Of a stretch of DNA of 28,260 nt, positions 20,168-28,260 are shown piece after piece (within the stretch, counting starts at the first letter, position 1; each line of letters opens with the position of its first letter). The notes under the pieces were generated by a model. That model ran no database searches, was not told the DNA's origin, and worked only from the letters and a program-made list of their open reading frames with translations. The position numbers and the translations under genes were made by a program. The DNA comes from Funneliformis mosseae (Eukaryota; Glomeromycota; Glomeromycetes; Glomerales; Glomeraceae): contig CAJVPP010000649.1 of assembly GCA_910592005.1 (NCBI GenBank), positions 1 through 28,260 of the forward strand, in the 5' to 3' direction.

Positions 20168-22718
20168 TTAGGTAATATTACAGGATTTATTCGAATTATT
20201 AATTAAAGATGCAGGTTTAATACTCGTTAAGGAATCGGGTAAATTTGGTAAGCTAGTTATTGAAGTATTTGTACAGTCAAGTTTCGTTAAGGAGTTGGGT
20301 AACGTTGGAAGGATAATTATTGGAGTATTAGAGCAATAAAGATAATTTAAGGAGTTGGGCAATGTAGGTAAGCTATTTATATGAGTGCTATAACAGTTGA
20401 GTACCTTTAAGGAGTTGGGTAAGGTTGGTAAGCTATTTATTTTAGTCATATGACAATAAAGTTTCGTTAAGGAGTTGGGTAAAGTTGGTAGGATAGTTAT
20501 TGGAGTATCAGCGCAATAAAGTTCCGTTAAGGAGTTGGATAATGTTGGTAAGCTATTTATTTTAGTACAACTACAAATGAGTAGCTTTAAGGAGTTGGGT
20601 AATGTCGGTAGGATAGTTATTGGAGTATTGGAGCATTCAAGTTCCGTTAAGGAGTTGGGTAAGGTTGGTAAGCTATTAATTTTAGTCATATGACAATAAA
20701 GTTCCGTTAAGGAGTTGGGTAATGTTGGTAGGATAGTTATATAAGTACTGGAGCAATCAAGTTCCGTTAAGGAGTTGGGTAATGTTGGTAAGCTAATTAT
20801 TTTAGTGTTTTGACACCAGAGTGTCGTTAATGAATTAGGTAATGTTGGTAGGATAGTTATTTCAGTACCAGAGCAATAAAGTACCGTTAAGGAGTTGGGT
20901 AAAGTTGGTAAGCTATTTATTCTAGTCCTATAACATTTGAGTTCCGTTAAAGAGTTAGGTAAGGTTGGTAATCTAGTTATTGGGGTATCAAAGCAATAAA
21001 GTTCCGTTAATGAGTTGGGTAATGTTGGTAAACTATTTATTTTAGTCCCATAACACCTGAGTACTGTTAAGGAGTTGGGTAATGTTGGTAGGATAGTTAT
21101 TGGAGTATCAGAGCAATATAGTTCCGTTAAAGAGTTGGGTAATGTTGGTAAGCTGGTTATCTGAGTATTATTACAGCCGAGTACTTTTAATTTCCGATAT
21201 CTTTGCAATCCTCCCAAGGCGTTTAATATGTCATCCTTATTATATTCCGAAATCGTTAAACTTTCAATAATATCATCGTAAATAATATTCGATAATTCAA
21301 TATTTGACTCAAATTTTTCTACATACTTCTGACCAGCCAAATGAATTTGATCTTTTAACTGATCAAATCGAAAAATTTGTGATGAATTATTTATACTAGA
21401 AGAAGTATTGTTGTTATTCAAATGACGAAGATTTGATTCATAATTTTTCGTTTGATTATTTACTGTTATGTTAGTTATCGTAACAATTGCATTTAATTTA
21501 TCAACTACTTGATTCATTGATGGACGCTTATCCGGCACATTATCCCAACACCCTGAAAATTAGGTAAAATTTTAATAATCATTTATATTCTATAATTAAA
21601 TTAAATATAATCGTATATTTACCAGTATAAATGTTCACATAATCTTCTGGTGTATCAGGAACGATCTTTTCTCTAAGTCCTCCTAAAATTTCGATAGCTA
21701 AACCAATATCATATCCTTCATCATAAAAAGGAGGACGACCACTCGAAATCTCCCACAAGAGCACGCCAACACTATAAACGTCACTCTTTTCGTTTAGTTT
21801 AAATTGTGGCAATTTATTGTCATTTTTCCGTCTATTAAAAATTTTTGGGTCAACATAAGGGATTACTCCAAAAGCTTTTGCTTTACTAGTTGCTGCTTCG
21901 ATTCTTTTCGATAATCCAAAGTCAGCTAGTTTAATAACTCCTTGATGAATTAATACATTGCCGGAATGCTATTATATACGAATATCAAAAAAATTAATTT
22001 TTAAACAGCAATATTCGGAAGAATATATATGTTTTGTAAGTTTACCAAATCGCGATGCACAATTCCTTCGTTATGTAAATACGATACAGCACAAGCCAAT
22101 TGGAATGCCAATTTGTATTTATCTCCCCAAGCTAGATTATCAAAATTACCCTTCAAATAATTTTTAAGTGAACCACCGTCAGCATATTCCATTACTATCC
22201 AATATTTTTTCAATTGAACATTTGGATTTTCTAATTTTTTTTTTTAAAAAAAAAAAAAATATTTATAAATAAATTAAAAATAAGATGCTAATATTAATAT
22301 ATTATCTCATTATTTAAAATTTTGTACCTTGGTTTAATGTTGATGTAATTCCCAAAAAGCGAATGATATTGCTATGAAAATCAACTTCCCGTTGAAGCTC
22401 AAGCTAAAGTTATTTGAAAATAAATTTTAGCTTGGTATCTATACTAAATAGACCGAAATAAACCGAAATGCATATTATGTTTGTACTTACCTCACGAATA
22501 AGTTCTTTAACAGTATCATTGTTAAAGATATGAAACGCTTTTAAGGCGAGATGTTGATATGAATTTTTCCAATTTGCACGATAAACTTTTCCAAAGCTGC
22601 CTGTACCAATCTCTTGAAAATTACTAAGTTGTTTATATTCGTAGTATTTGATACTTTTTTTTAAGATAGAATTTTCAATCCAATTAACCCATTCATTTGA
22701 AGCGTTAGCAGCTTGCAT
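20168..22718 (-). CDS. Tyrosine-kinase-like protein kinase with C-terminal array of 16 bacterial-type leucine-rich repeats
   Basis: Five exons on the minus strand, 22718-22491, 22403-22328, 22230-22046, 21968-21623 and 21552-20168, total 2220 nt and encode 739 residues. All four introns (70-97 bp) are GT-AG and all phases agree. Kinase domain, about residues 30-301: Gly loop GTGSFGKVYRA (38-48), Lys60 in LALK, alpha-C Glu82, catalytic loop HRDLHSGN (160-167), DFG (179-181), PYVDPK activation segment, KSDVYSVGVLLWEISSGRPP, and a final DKRPSMNQVVDKL. All catalytic residues are present, so it should phosphorylate proteins in the cytoplasm. No signal peptide or membrane segment is seen. An Asn/Ser-rich linker (about 310-340) and a helical stretch lead to 16 exact 20-residue repeats (401-720) of the form LPTLPNSLTELYCSDTPITI, then a 19-residue tail. 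The start at 22718 is the first ATG and allows a full N-lobe. Substrate and ligand are unknown. Confidence 0.93.
20228..21187 (-). repeat. 16 tandem 60-bp units encoding the leucine-rich repeats
   Basis: Each unit is exactly 60 bp with no indels across 960 bp. The half encoding LPTLPNSLT (plus strand GTTAAGGAGTTGGGTAA) is nearly invariant, while the other half differs from unit to unit. Two unit types alternate for most of the array, one ending PITI and one ending KINS, giving a 120-bp higher-order period that breaks where repeats 13 and 14 are both of the second type. This points to growth by duplication of pairs. Repeats 1 and 16 are the most divergent, as usual for array edges. Confidence 0.95.
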
Positions 22719-22863
22719 GTTGATTTATTAAATTTTTTTTTTTATATATAGCGTAATGAATTAAAAAATTCTTGAGAAAAGCAAAAAAAAAATGCATGCG
22801 GTAAATCATCACTTTATTATTTTTATTTAATGTTACACAAAGAATTTCTAAAATTCTATCTAT
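22719..22863. promoter_or_regulatory. Putative promoter region of the kinase gene
   Basis: Upstream of the ATG, read on the minus strand, lies CGCTATATATAAAAAAAAA (about 22751-22733), a TATA-like sequence only some 20-30 bases before the start codon. It could be a TATA box with a very short leader or simply A+T-rich DNA. No other regulatory motif is evident. Confidence 0.2.
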
Positions 22864-23076
22864 CTAATGAAATAATTCACAATTAACTATCATTTTTATT
22901 TTAAACTTCCCACACACAGTATGTATATCGTAATAAAACTTTTTAATATTCTTCTTCAAAATTGGTATTTTACAAGAACTTGCTGAAAGTTTAAGATGTT
23001 GAAATTTAGCAACAACACCGACAGGTAGTGAACCAATATAATTTTCGATTATGATAATTAATTTTCTAACTACACT
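22864..23076 (-). CDS. Unidentified exon-like open frame
   Basis: A minus-strand frame of 70 sense codons without an ATG ends at TAG 22864-22866. It contains IENYIGSLPVGVVAKFQHLK, LSASSCKIPILKKNIKKFYY and DIHTVCGKFKIKM. A possible 3' splice site (GTGTAG) lies at its upstream edge. Composition is protein-like but no family is recognised. It sits upstream of and on the same strand as the kinase gene, with no sign that the two belong together. It may be a terminal exon or a fragment. Confidence 0.25.
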   Translation of the reverse strand, partial: SVVRKLIIIIENYIGSLPVGVVAKFQHLKLSASSCKIPILKKNIKKFYYDIHTVCGKFKIKMIVNCELFH

Positions 23077-23973
23077 TCATCTCTTCTAGAACTACGTTCT
23101 CTTCCCTTTTTTTATGTTATAATTCCCTTTTCTTTTATTCAATCAAATAAAAATATAAATAAAACACTAATAGCCTAAGTTAAAGTAATATATCTGCTGA
23201 TCAGTGAATTCACTCCCTGAACTTAAGGACCAAAAAAATATAGAAAGAAGTATCCTCTTATTTCATACTATTGGAAAAGCAAGTAGAAAATATGGGTTCG
23301 CTTGTCCTATATCCAAATTGCGTCAAAGTGTATCTGCTAGTTTAGCTTTAGATAGTTTTTCTTTTGTTTCTTCTTCTATATAACTTTACTGAAATACCTG
23401 ATTTAGCAACTTTAATGCCACCAGCATGTGACCATCATATGACTATATGGTCACATATAAGTAGCATTTTTATTTTTTTTTGATCGTCTAGTTTCTACTT
23501 TATTTTTTTGTATCAGCGATATGAAGCATTAATTTAATAATTTATATAAATATTTTAAAAGAGCAGCTTTTTAAAAAAATGTTTATATGTTATTAAGTTT
23601 AAACACTACATCGTTAGGATAACAAAGCTTATTTGCTAACAGGAGTTTAAGTTATAAATTATGAAAGAAATAAACACAAATTTATTTAAGTTAAAGGGTC
23701 AGGTCATTTTTATTGATGATTTATGTTTTAAGAAAATAGATATTGGCAAAGATATAGTTTTATGTTGTTAAGATTATACTTTATTAATTGTATGATAGAA
23801 ACTTATTAGTTTATTAAGATGACAATACAGAATATTTATATAAAATACAATTATAAGAATGATATAATAAATATAATAAAGAAAACAAATGTAATTATAA
23901 AGTAAATATAATGATAATAAATGTAATAATAAATATAATAAATATCACAACAATAACTGTGTTAGAAGTAAAA
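23077..23973. other. A+T-rich region 3' of the retroelement; no gene recognised
   Basis: If the Ty3/gypsy element was once complete, its 3' long terminal repeat would fall here, but no matching copy exists in the window to prove it. A simple-sequence stretch of AATAATAAATATAAT type occupies about 23860-23945. An inverted pair, TGTGACCAT...ATGGTCACA, occurs near 23426-23455. Confidence 0.35.
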
Positions 23974-24498
23974 TTAGTAAAAATAATAATTACGATTTTC
24001 TAATAATCATTGGTGGCATTAACTAACGCAATCATTTAGTGATGCAAACAGATTATTACTAACAACTTCCTCTTCTAACATCTGAGCTCCTATGATAGTA
24101 CTAGCTTCCTATATGAGCTGTTGATATTATTCACAGTTGATACGAGAGAGCATTCCTATAGTTGTATACTTAGTTTGAGTAATTTGGTCTATTTCAATTA
24201 ATTTATATAGATAATATACTTGTACAAGTACTTTTTGATAGTATATTGAGAGAAGGTTTCATACATTAAATTCTTTCAGTTAGTAATTCAGCTTTAGTTT
24301 TAATAGCTTTTCCCATATACCAAAGGATTACTAATATTTTAACTTAGTCTCTTAAGCTTTTGCTTTTCTAAGTTATCGAAGTAGGAATTTTATTTGTTAT
24401 AATACAGTATCATTATGTTAATAGAAATGAGATAAAATATTTGAATAAAGTGGTTCAGTTTGTTGTAAGTTCACTAAAATTTGATTATACAGGTCCAT
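23974..24498 (-). pseudogene. Unidentified ORF downstream of the gypsy integrase, frame intact but 12 internal stops
   Basis: One minus-strand frame runs from ATG (24496-24498) to TAA (23974-23976), 175 codons, with no frameshift. It opens MDLYNQILVNLQQTEPLYSN and later reads QITQTKYTTIGMLSRINCE, EASTIIGAQMLEEEVVSNNL and FASLNDCVS. Of 12 internal stops, 8 are TAA, 2 TAG and 2 TGA, many beside or between Gln-like contexts. It starts about 60 bp after the end of the integrase-like sequence and is probably part of the same element, an extra 3' ORF. It shows no membrane segment or Cys pattern, so there is no basis to call it envelope-like. Confidence 0.5.
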
Positions 24499-24539
24499 TT
24501 TAATTTTAGAGAAAAGGGGTAAAATTCAGTCAGTATTCA

Positions 24540-25790
24540 CTCTATTTATATAGATTTTTAATAAACTTCCATTTACAGGAGTTTTTAGGACCTTTCCATT
24601 TAATTTTCTATTCTTATAAGCTTTATTTTTAATTATGTTATGTATGTAATATAGTTTTTTTCACTTTAGATCTAGTTTTCTGACCATACTTATCTAATAT
24701 TACTTTATAATATAAAACTTGATCGCCTATTTGGTAGATACAATTTTCTTTAATTTTTCATCATGTCAATCTTTCTGTTATTGTTGTTCTTTTTGTAAAT
24801 TTTGTTAAACAATATTATGAATAATTGTTTGCTGATCTAATTATTTTTTCACATAGTTGAACAAAAGGGATTCTTCTTCCATTTCTATACTATCTATTAG
24901 TAATTTAACTTCTCATTCATATATGAAAAAGAAGGGTAACATTTTTGTAATAGAATGTTCATTTGTACGATAGACAAAAAGTACAAAGGCAATAAAACAA
25001 TTCTCATCTCTTTAATAATTAGTAGTAGTTTAAGCAAGAGTTTCTATTAAAGTTCTGTTAAACCTTTCAACTAATCTATTAGTTTATGGATGATATGATA
25101 TTGACATTCTATAAGGTATTTCAAATTTTTATAATAATTCATGTAATAATTGATTGTTGAAATGAGTACTACAATCAGTAAGTATTTCTTCAGAAGATCT
25201 ATATTGACAAATAATATCTTCATACATAAATTGTACAGTTATTTTAGTAATAACTTTCTTACAAGCTTAACTTCTGACCACTTGGTTAAATAATCTATAG
25301 CAACGATTATGTATTTATTCCCTTTACTTGAAACTGATAAAGGTCTAATATAATCTATTCTAATATAATGAAAAGGTTATTAGAATGTAAAGGTTCTATT
25401 CTTAACTCTTTCTCTTTTCTGATAAGAGTCAATAATTGCACATAATTTTTGATATCTTCAAATATTTAAGGCCAATAAAATCATTTTCTGATTTCTCCAT
25501 CATCTTTTCTTTTAAACTATAAGTAGCAGTTGGGTCGTTATGAAACATATAAAAGGCAGGTTTTAATTCTACTTTCTTGAGTACTCTAATAGGATTATTT
25601 GAGTTATTTTTGTTAATTTTATATAATAAATTTTGTATGATAATATAATGTTTCAATAGTATTATTAATTTATGTTATTATGTTTGAATAAAAGTAGTGG
25701 AATAGGTTTAATTAGTTAAATAATTAAATAATTGATTATATTATTATTCTTCTATAATTAAGAATTCAAGCTATTTATCACATTGTAAAA
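24540..25790 (-). pseudogene. Ty3/gypsy retrotransposon integrase region, degenerate
   Basis: Integrase inserts the retroelement cDNA into the chromosome. Reading down the minus strand: an N-terminal segment with LLYKINKNNSNNPIRVLKKV and MFHNDPTA (about 25660-25520; zinc-binding region damaged); then core RIDYIRPLSVSSKGNKYIIV-AIDYLTKWSEVK with the first Asp near 25354; LTDCSTHFNNQLL with the second Asp near 25175; YHP-stop-TNRLVERFNRTL with the Glu region (the stop at 25084-25086 replaces Gln of the HPQTN motif); FVLFVYRTNEHS; YQIGDQVLYYKV; and the C-terminal VLKTPVNGSLLKIYI near 24560. Several stops and at least two frame changes make it non-functional. Reverse transcriptase and protease, expected upstream (higher coordinates), are missing, and the satellite occupies that space. 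Confidence 0.85.
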
Positions 25791-25974
25791 CATTTTTACT
25801 TTCACTTAATTCTTTTGTATTATATTAGTTATTGATTTAGTAATAGAGAGAAATGGATGCATTATCAATGTTACTAAAGTGATAGTATAATTACTAAAGC
25901 TTCAAACAGTTCAGAATAATCTAAAAATTTCAGTTCAGATCAACTTCAGTTTAGTTTCAGTTTGCAAAAAATTC

Positions 25975-26068
25975 AATCCGAAAGTTTTCAGTTCAGTTCA
26001 GATTTTTTTCAGATTATAAATCTAATCCAAACTAAAAAAAATCTGAACTAAACTGAAAATTTTGGATT
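25975..26068. repeat. Large imperfect hairpin made of TTCAGTT motifs
   Basis: The arms, 25975-26009 and 26034-26068, pair over about 35 bp with three or four differences around a 24-base spacer. The left arm runs from AATCCGAAAGTTTTCAG through GTTCAGATTTTTTT. Flanking DNA at 25890-25970 repeats CAGTTCAG and TTCAGTTT phrases. It marks the edge of the satellite array that begins about 30 bp further on. Confidence 0.7.
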
Positions 26069-26094
26069 AATCTGAAATTTCAGATTGTTCTAAT

Positions 26095-28035
26095 CGAACA
26101 ATTCTTTTATCATTCTTTTGGAATAATAATTTCAATCATTGCAAATAAACAATTTTTTTATTATTTGTTTGGAATTATAATTTCATCATTCTAATTGAAT
26201 GATTTTTTCATTGTTCTTTTGGAATGATAATTTAATTTTTCCAATTAAATGATTTTTTTATCGTTTGTTTGAAATGATAATTTAATCGTTCTAATCAAAC
26301 GATTCTTTTATCATTTTTTTAGAATAATATTTAATCATTCCAAATGAATGATTCTTTTATTATTCATTTGAAATGATGATTTAATCATTTCAATTGAACA
26401 ATTTTTTATTGTTTCAAATGAACGATTCTTTTATCATTCGTTTAGAATGATGATTTAATTATTTCAAATGAACGATTTTTTTATCGTTCATTTGGAATGA
26501 TAATTTAATCATTCCAAATGAATGATTCTTTATCATTCCAATTAAACATATTCTTATCGTTCATTTGGAATGATGATTTAATCATTCTAATTGAACGATT
26601 ATTTATCATTCTTTTAGAACGATAATTAAATCATTTCAATTGAACAATTCTTTTATTGTTCTTTTGGAATGATAATTTAATGATACCAATTGAACAATAT
26701 TCTTATCATTTGTTTGGAATGATAATTTAATTGTTCCAAATGAATGATAATTAAATCATTCCAATAGAACAATATTCTTATTATTCGTTTAGAATGATAA
26801 TTTAATCATTCCAATTGAACGATATTCTTATCATTCATTTGGAATGATGATTTAATTATTCTAATTGAATGATAATTTAATCATTCCAATTGAATGATTT
26901 TTTATCATTCATTTGGATGATAATTAAATCGTTCTAATCAAACAATTCTTTTATCATTCTTTTAGAATGATAATTTAATCATTCCAATTGAACAATATTC
27001 TTATCGTTCTTTTAGAATGATAATTAAATCATTCTAATCAAACGATTCTTTTATTGTTCTTTTGGAATAATAATTTAATCATACTAATCAAATAATATTC
27101 TTATCATTCATTTGGAGTGATAATTTAATTATTCCAAATGAACGATAATTAAATCATTCCAATAGAATGATATTCTTATTGTTTGTTTGGAATAATAATT
27201 TAATCATTCTAATTGAACGATATTCTTATCATTCGTTTGAAATGATGATTTAATTATTCCAATTGAATGATTTTTATTATTTCAATCAAACGATATTCTT
27301 ATTGTTCGTTTGGAATGATAATTTAATCATTCCAAATAAATGATTCTTTTATCATTAATTTGGAATGATAATTTAATCATTCTAATCGAATGATATTCTT
27401 ATCGTTCTTTTGAAATGATAATTAAATCGTTCCAATCGAATAATTCTTTATCGTTCTTTTGGAATGATAATTTAATCGTACCAATTGAACAATATTCTTA
27501 TCATTTGTTTGGAATAATAATTTAATCGTTCTAATGAATGATAATTAAATCATTTTAATCAAACGATAATTTAATCATTCCAAATGAATGATAATTAAAT
27601 CGTTCTAATTGAATGATTCTTTTATTATTCTTTTGGAAAGATAATTTAATCATTCCAATAGAACGATATTCTTATTGTTTATTTGGAATGATAATTTAAT
27701 CATTCCAAATGAATGATTCTTTTATTGTTCATTTGGAATGATAATTTAATTATTCTAAATGAACAATTCTTTATTGTTCATTTGAAATGATAATTCAATC
27801 GTTCCAGACAAACGATTCTTTTATCGTTCATTTGAAATGATAACCAATCATTTCAGACGAATGATTCTTTATCGTTCATTTGGAATAATAACTTCAATCA
27901 TTCCAATTGAACAATTTTTTATCATTCTTTTGGAATGATAATTTCAATCATTTTGAATAGATGATTTTCTTATCGTTCATTTGGATGATAAATTTAATCA
28001 TTCTTTTAGAATAATAAATTTAATCATTCCAAATT
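26095..28035. repeat. Satellite array, about 50-bp dyad-symmetric unit, roughly 39 copies
   Basis: The interval is a tandem array in which TTTGGAATGATAATTTAATC recurs about every 50 bp. Each unit combines AATGATAATTTAATCATTCC, close to its own reverse complement, with a second dyad such as GAACGAT...TTTTATCGTTC. The array can therefore fold at almost every unit, and its two strands look alike. Units differ by C/T and G/A changes (ATCATTC, ATCGTTC, ATTGTTC), by presence or absence of the TTCTTTTAT spacer, and by occasional half units. There is no open reading frame. It may be a satellite or an expanded palindromic transposon terminus. Confidence 0.9.
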
Positions 28036-28079
28036 ATTGATTAAAAATTGTTTATTAACAATAAAAATATTACTGCAAA

Positions 28080-28260
28080 AAGCTGCGAATGTGAAATTGT
28101 CAAATGAATTTTTGACTATTTTCTTCAAGTAGAATATTTGTATTAACTATTTTATCTTTGACTTTGCAATTAATCTTAGCTAACTTTGCCACTTACTTGG
28201 ACTTATCAAATTTTGCCATATAATTTTGTTACTTGGCTTTGATAACTCCGCCACTTGGCT
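28080..28260. repeat. Short CACTT(G/A)-containing repeats at the window edge
   Basis: Phrases of the type TTTGCCACTTACTTGGACTT, TTGTTACTTGGCTTTG and CCGCCACTTGGCT recur in the last 80 bases. They look like the start of another tandem or dispersed repeat that continues past the window. No coding sequence is visible. Confidence 0.35.

Noticed and set aside
21958..22167. Plus-strand 69-codon ORF
   Set aside because: It is antisense to kinase exon 3 and the adjoining intron, whose splice sites and motifs are convincing.
25429..25656. 75-codon ORF as a separate small gene
   Set aside because: Its peptide (NNPIRVLKKVEL, FHNDPTA) is the N-terminal part of the gypsy integrase and continues in other frames beyond both ends.
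26095..28035. CRISPR-like array
   Set aside because: Repeats are degenerate and contiguous with no unique spacers, and the context is eukaryotic; it is a satellite.
1..28260. tRNA or rRNA genes
   Set aside because: I looked for GGTTCGA-type B boxes and cloverleaf arms (for example near 11490 and 18207) and found none with a matching acceptor stem. No rRNA-like sequence was seen.

Overview
The window looks like nuclear DNA from a very A+T-rich fungus full of transposable-element debris. By eye it is about three quarters A+T or more. The best fit is an arbuscular mycorrhizal fungus (Glomeromycotina, Rhizophagus-like). The reasons are short GT-AG introns of roughly 50-100 bp, a tyrosine-kinase-like protein kinase of the kind massively expanded in these fungi (HRDLHSGN catalytic loop, PYVDPK in the activation segment), an Uma2-like nuclease-fold gene of a type I associate with this lineage, and abundant hAT, Ty3/gypsy and MITE-like relics. 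The assignment is inferred from sequence character, not from a search.

Layout. 1-1340: short tandem repeats and a pogo-like terminal remnant. 1338-4308: a decayed hAT transposon with terminal inverted repeats and a two-intron transposase pseudogene. 4309-8440: mostly noncoding A+T-rich DNA with two unidentified degenerate coding-like stretches. 8445-8649: an orphan exon. 8730-9424: a 695-bp non-autonomous hAT-type element with a perfect 8-bp target duplication. 9604-9760: a 157-bp TA-flanked MITE sitting at the 3' end of an Uma2-like gene (9772-10651, minus strand). 10660-14760: little that is recognisable apart from a few exon-like fragments. 14763-16456: a long lysine-rich coding region with a preserved frame but many stop codons, family unknown. 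16640-20160: noncoding DNA with two inverted-repeat elements and one Cys-rich exon-like segment.

The only gene that reads as intact is at 20168-22718 on the minus strand. It has five exons with consistent GT-AG junctions and phases and encodes 739 residues: a complete protein-kinase domain, an Asn-rich linker, a predicted helical region, and 16 tandem 20-residue leucine-rich repeats. The repeats follow the compact consensus otherwise typical of bacterial YopM/IpaH effectors. They lie in near-identical 60-bp DNA units, with variation concentrated at positions expected to be solvent-exposed. This is the most interesting object in the window: a cytoplasmic kinase joined to what looks like an evolvable binding surface.

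23974-25790 (minus strand) is a broken Ty3/gypsy integrase region followed by an unidentified second ORF. 25975-26068 is a large hairpin, and 26095-28035 is a roughly 2-kb satellite of about 50-bp dyad-symmetric units. The decayed element ORFs keep their reading frame over hundreds of codons while carrying stops mostly of the kind produced by C-to-T change at CpA (CAA/CAG to TAA/TAG, TGG to TAG). That raises the question of RIP-like mutation.
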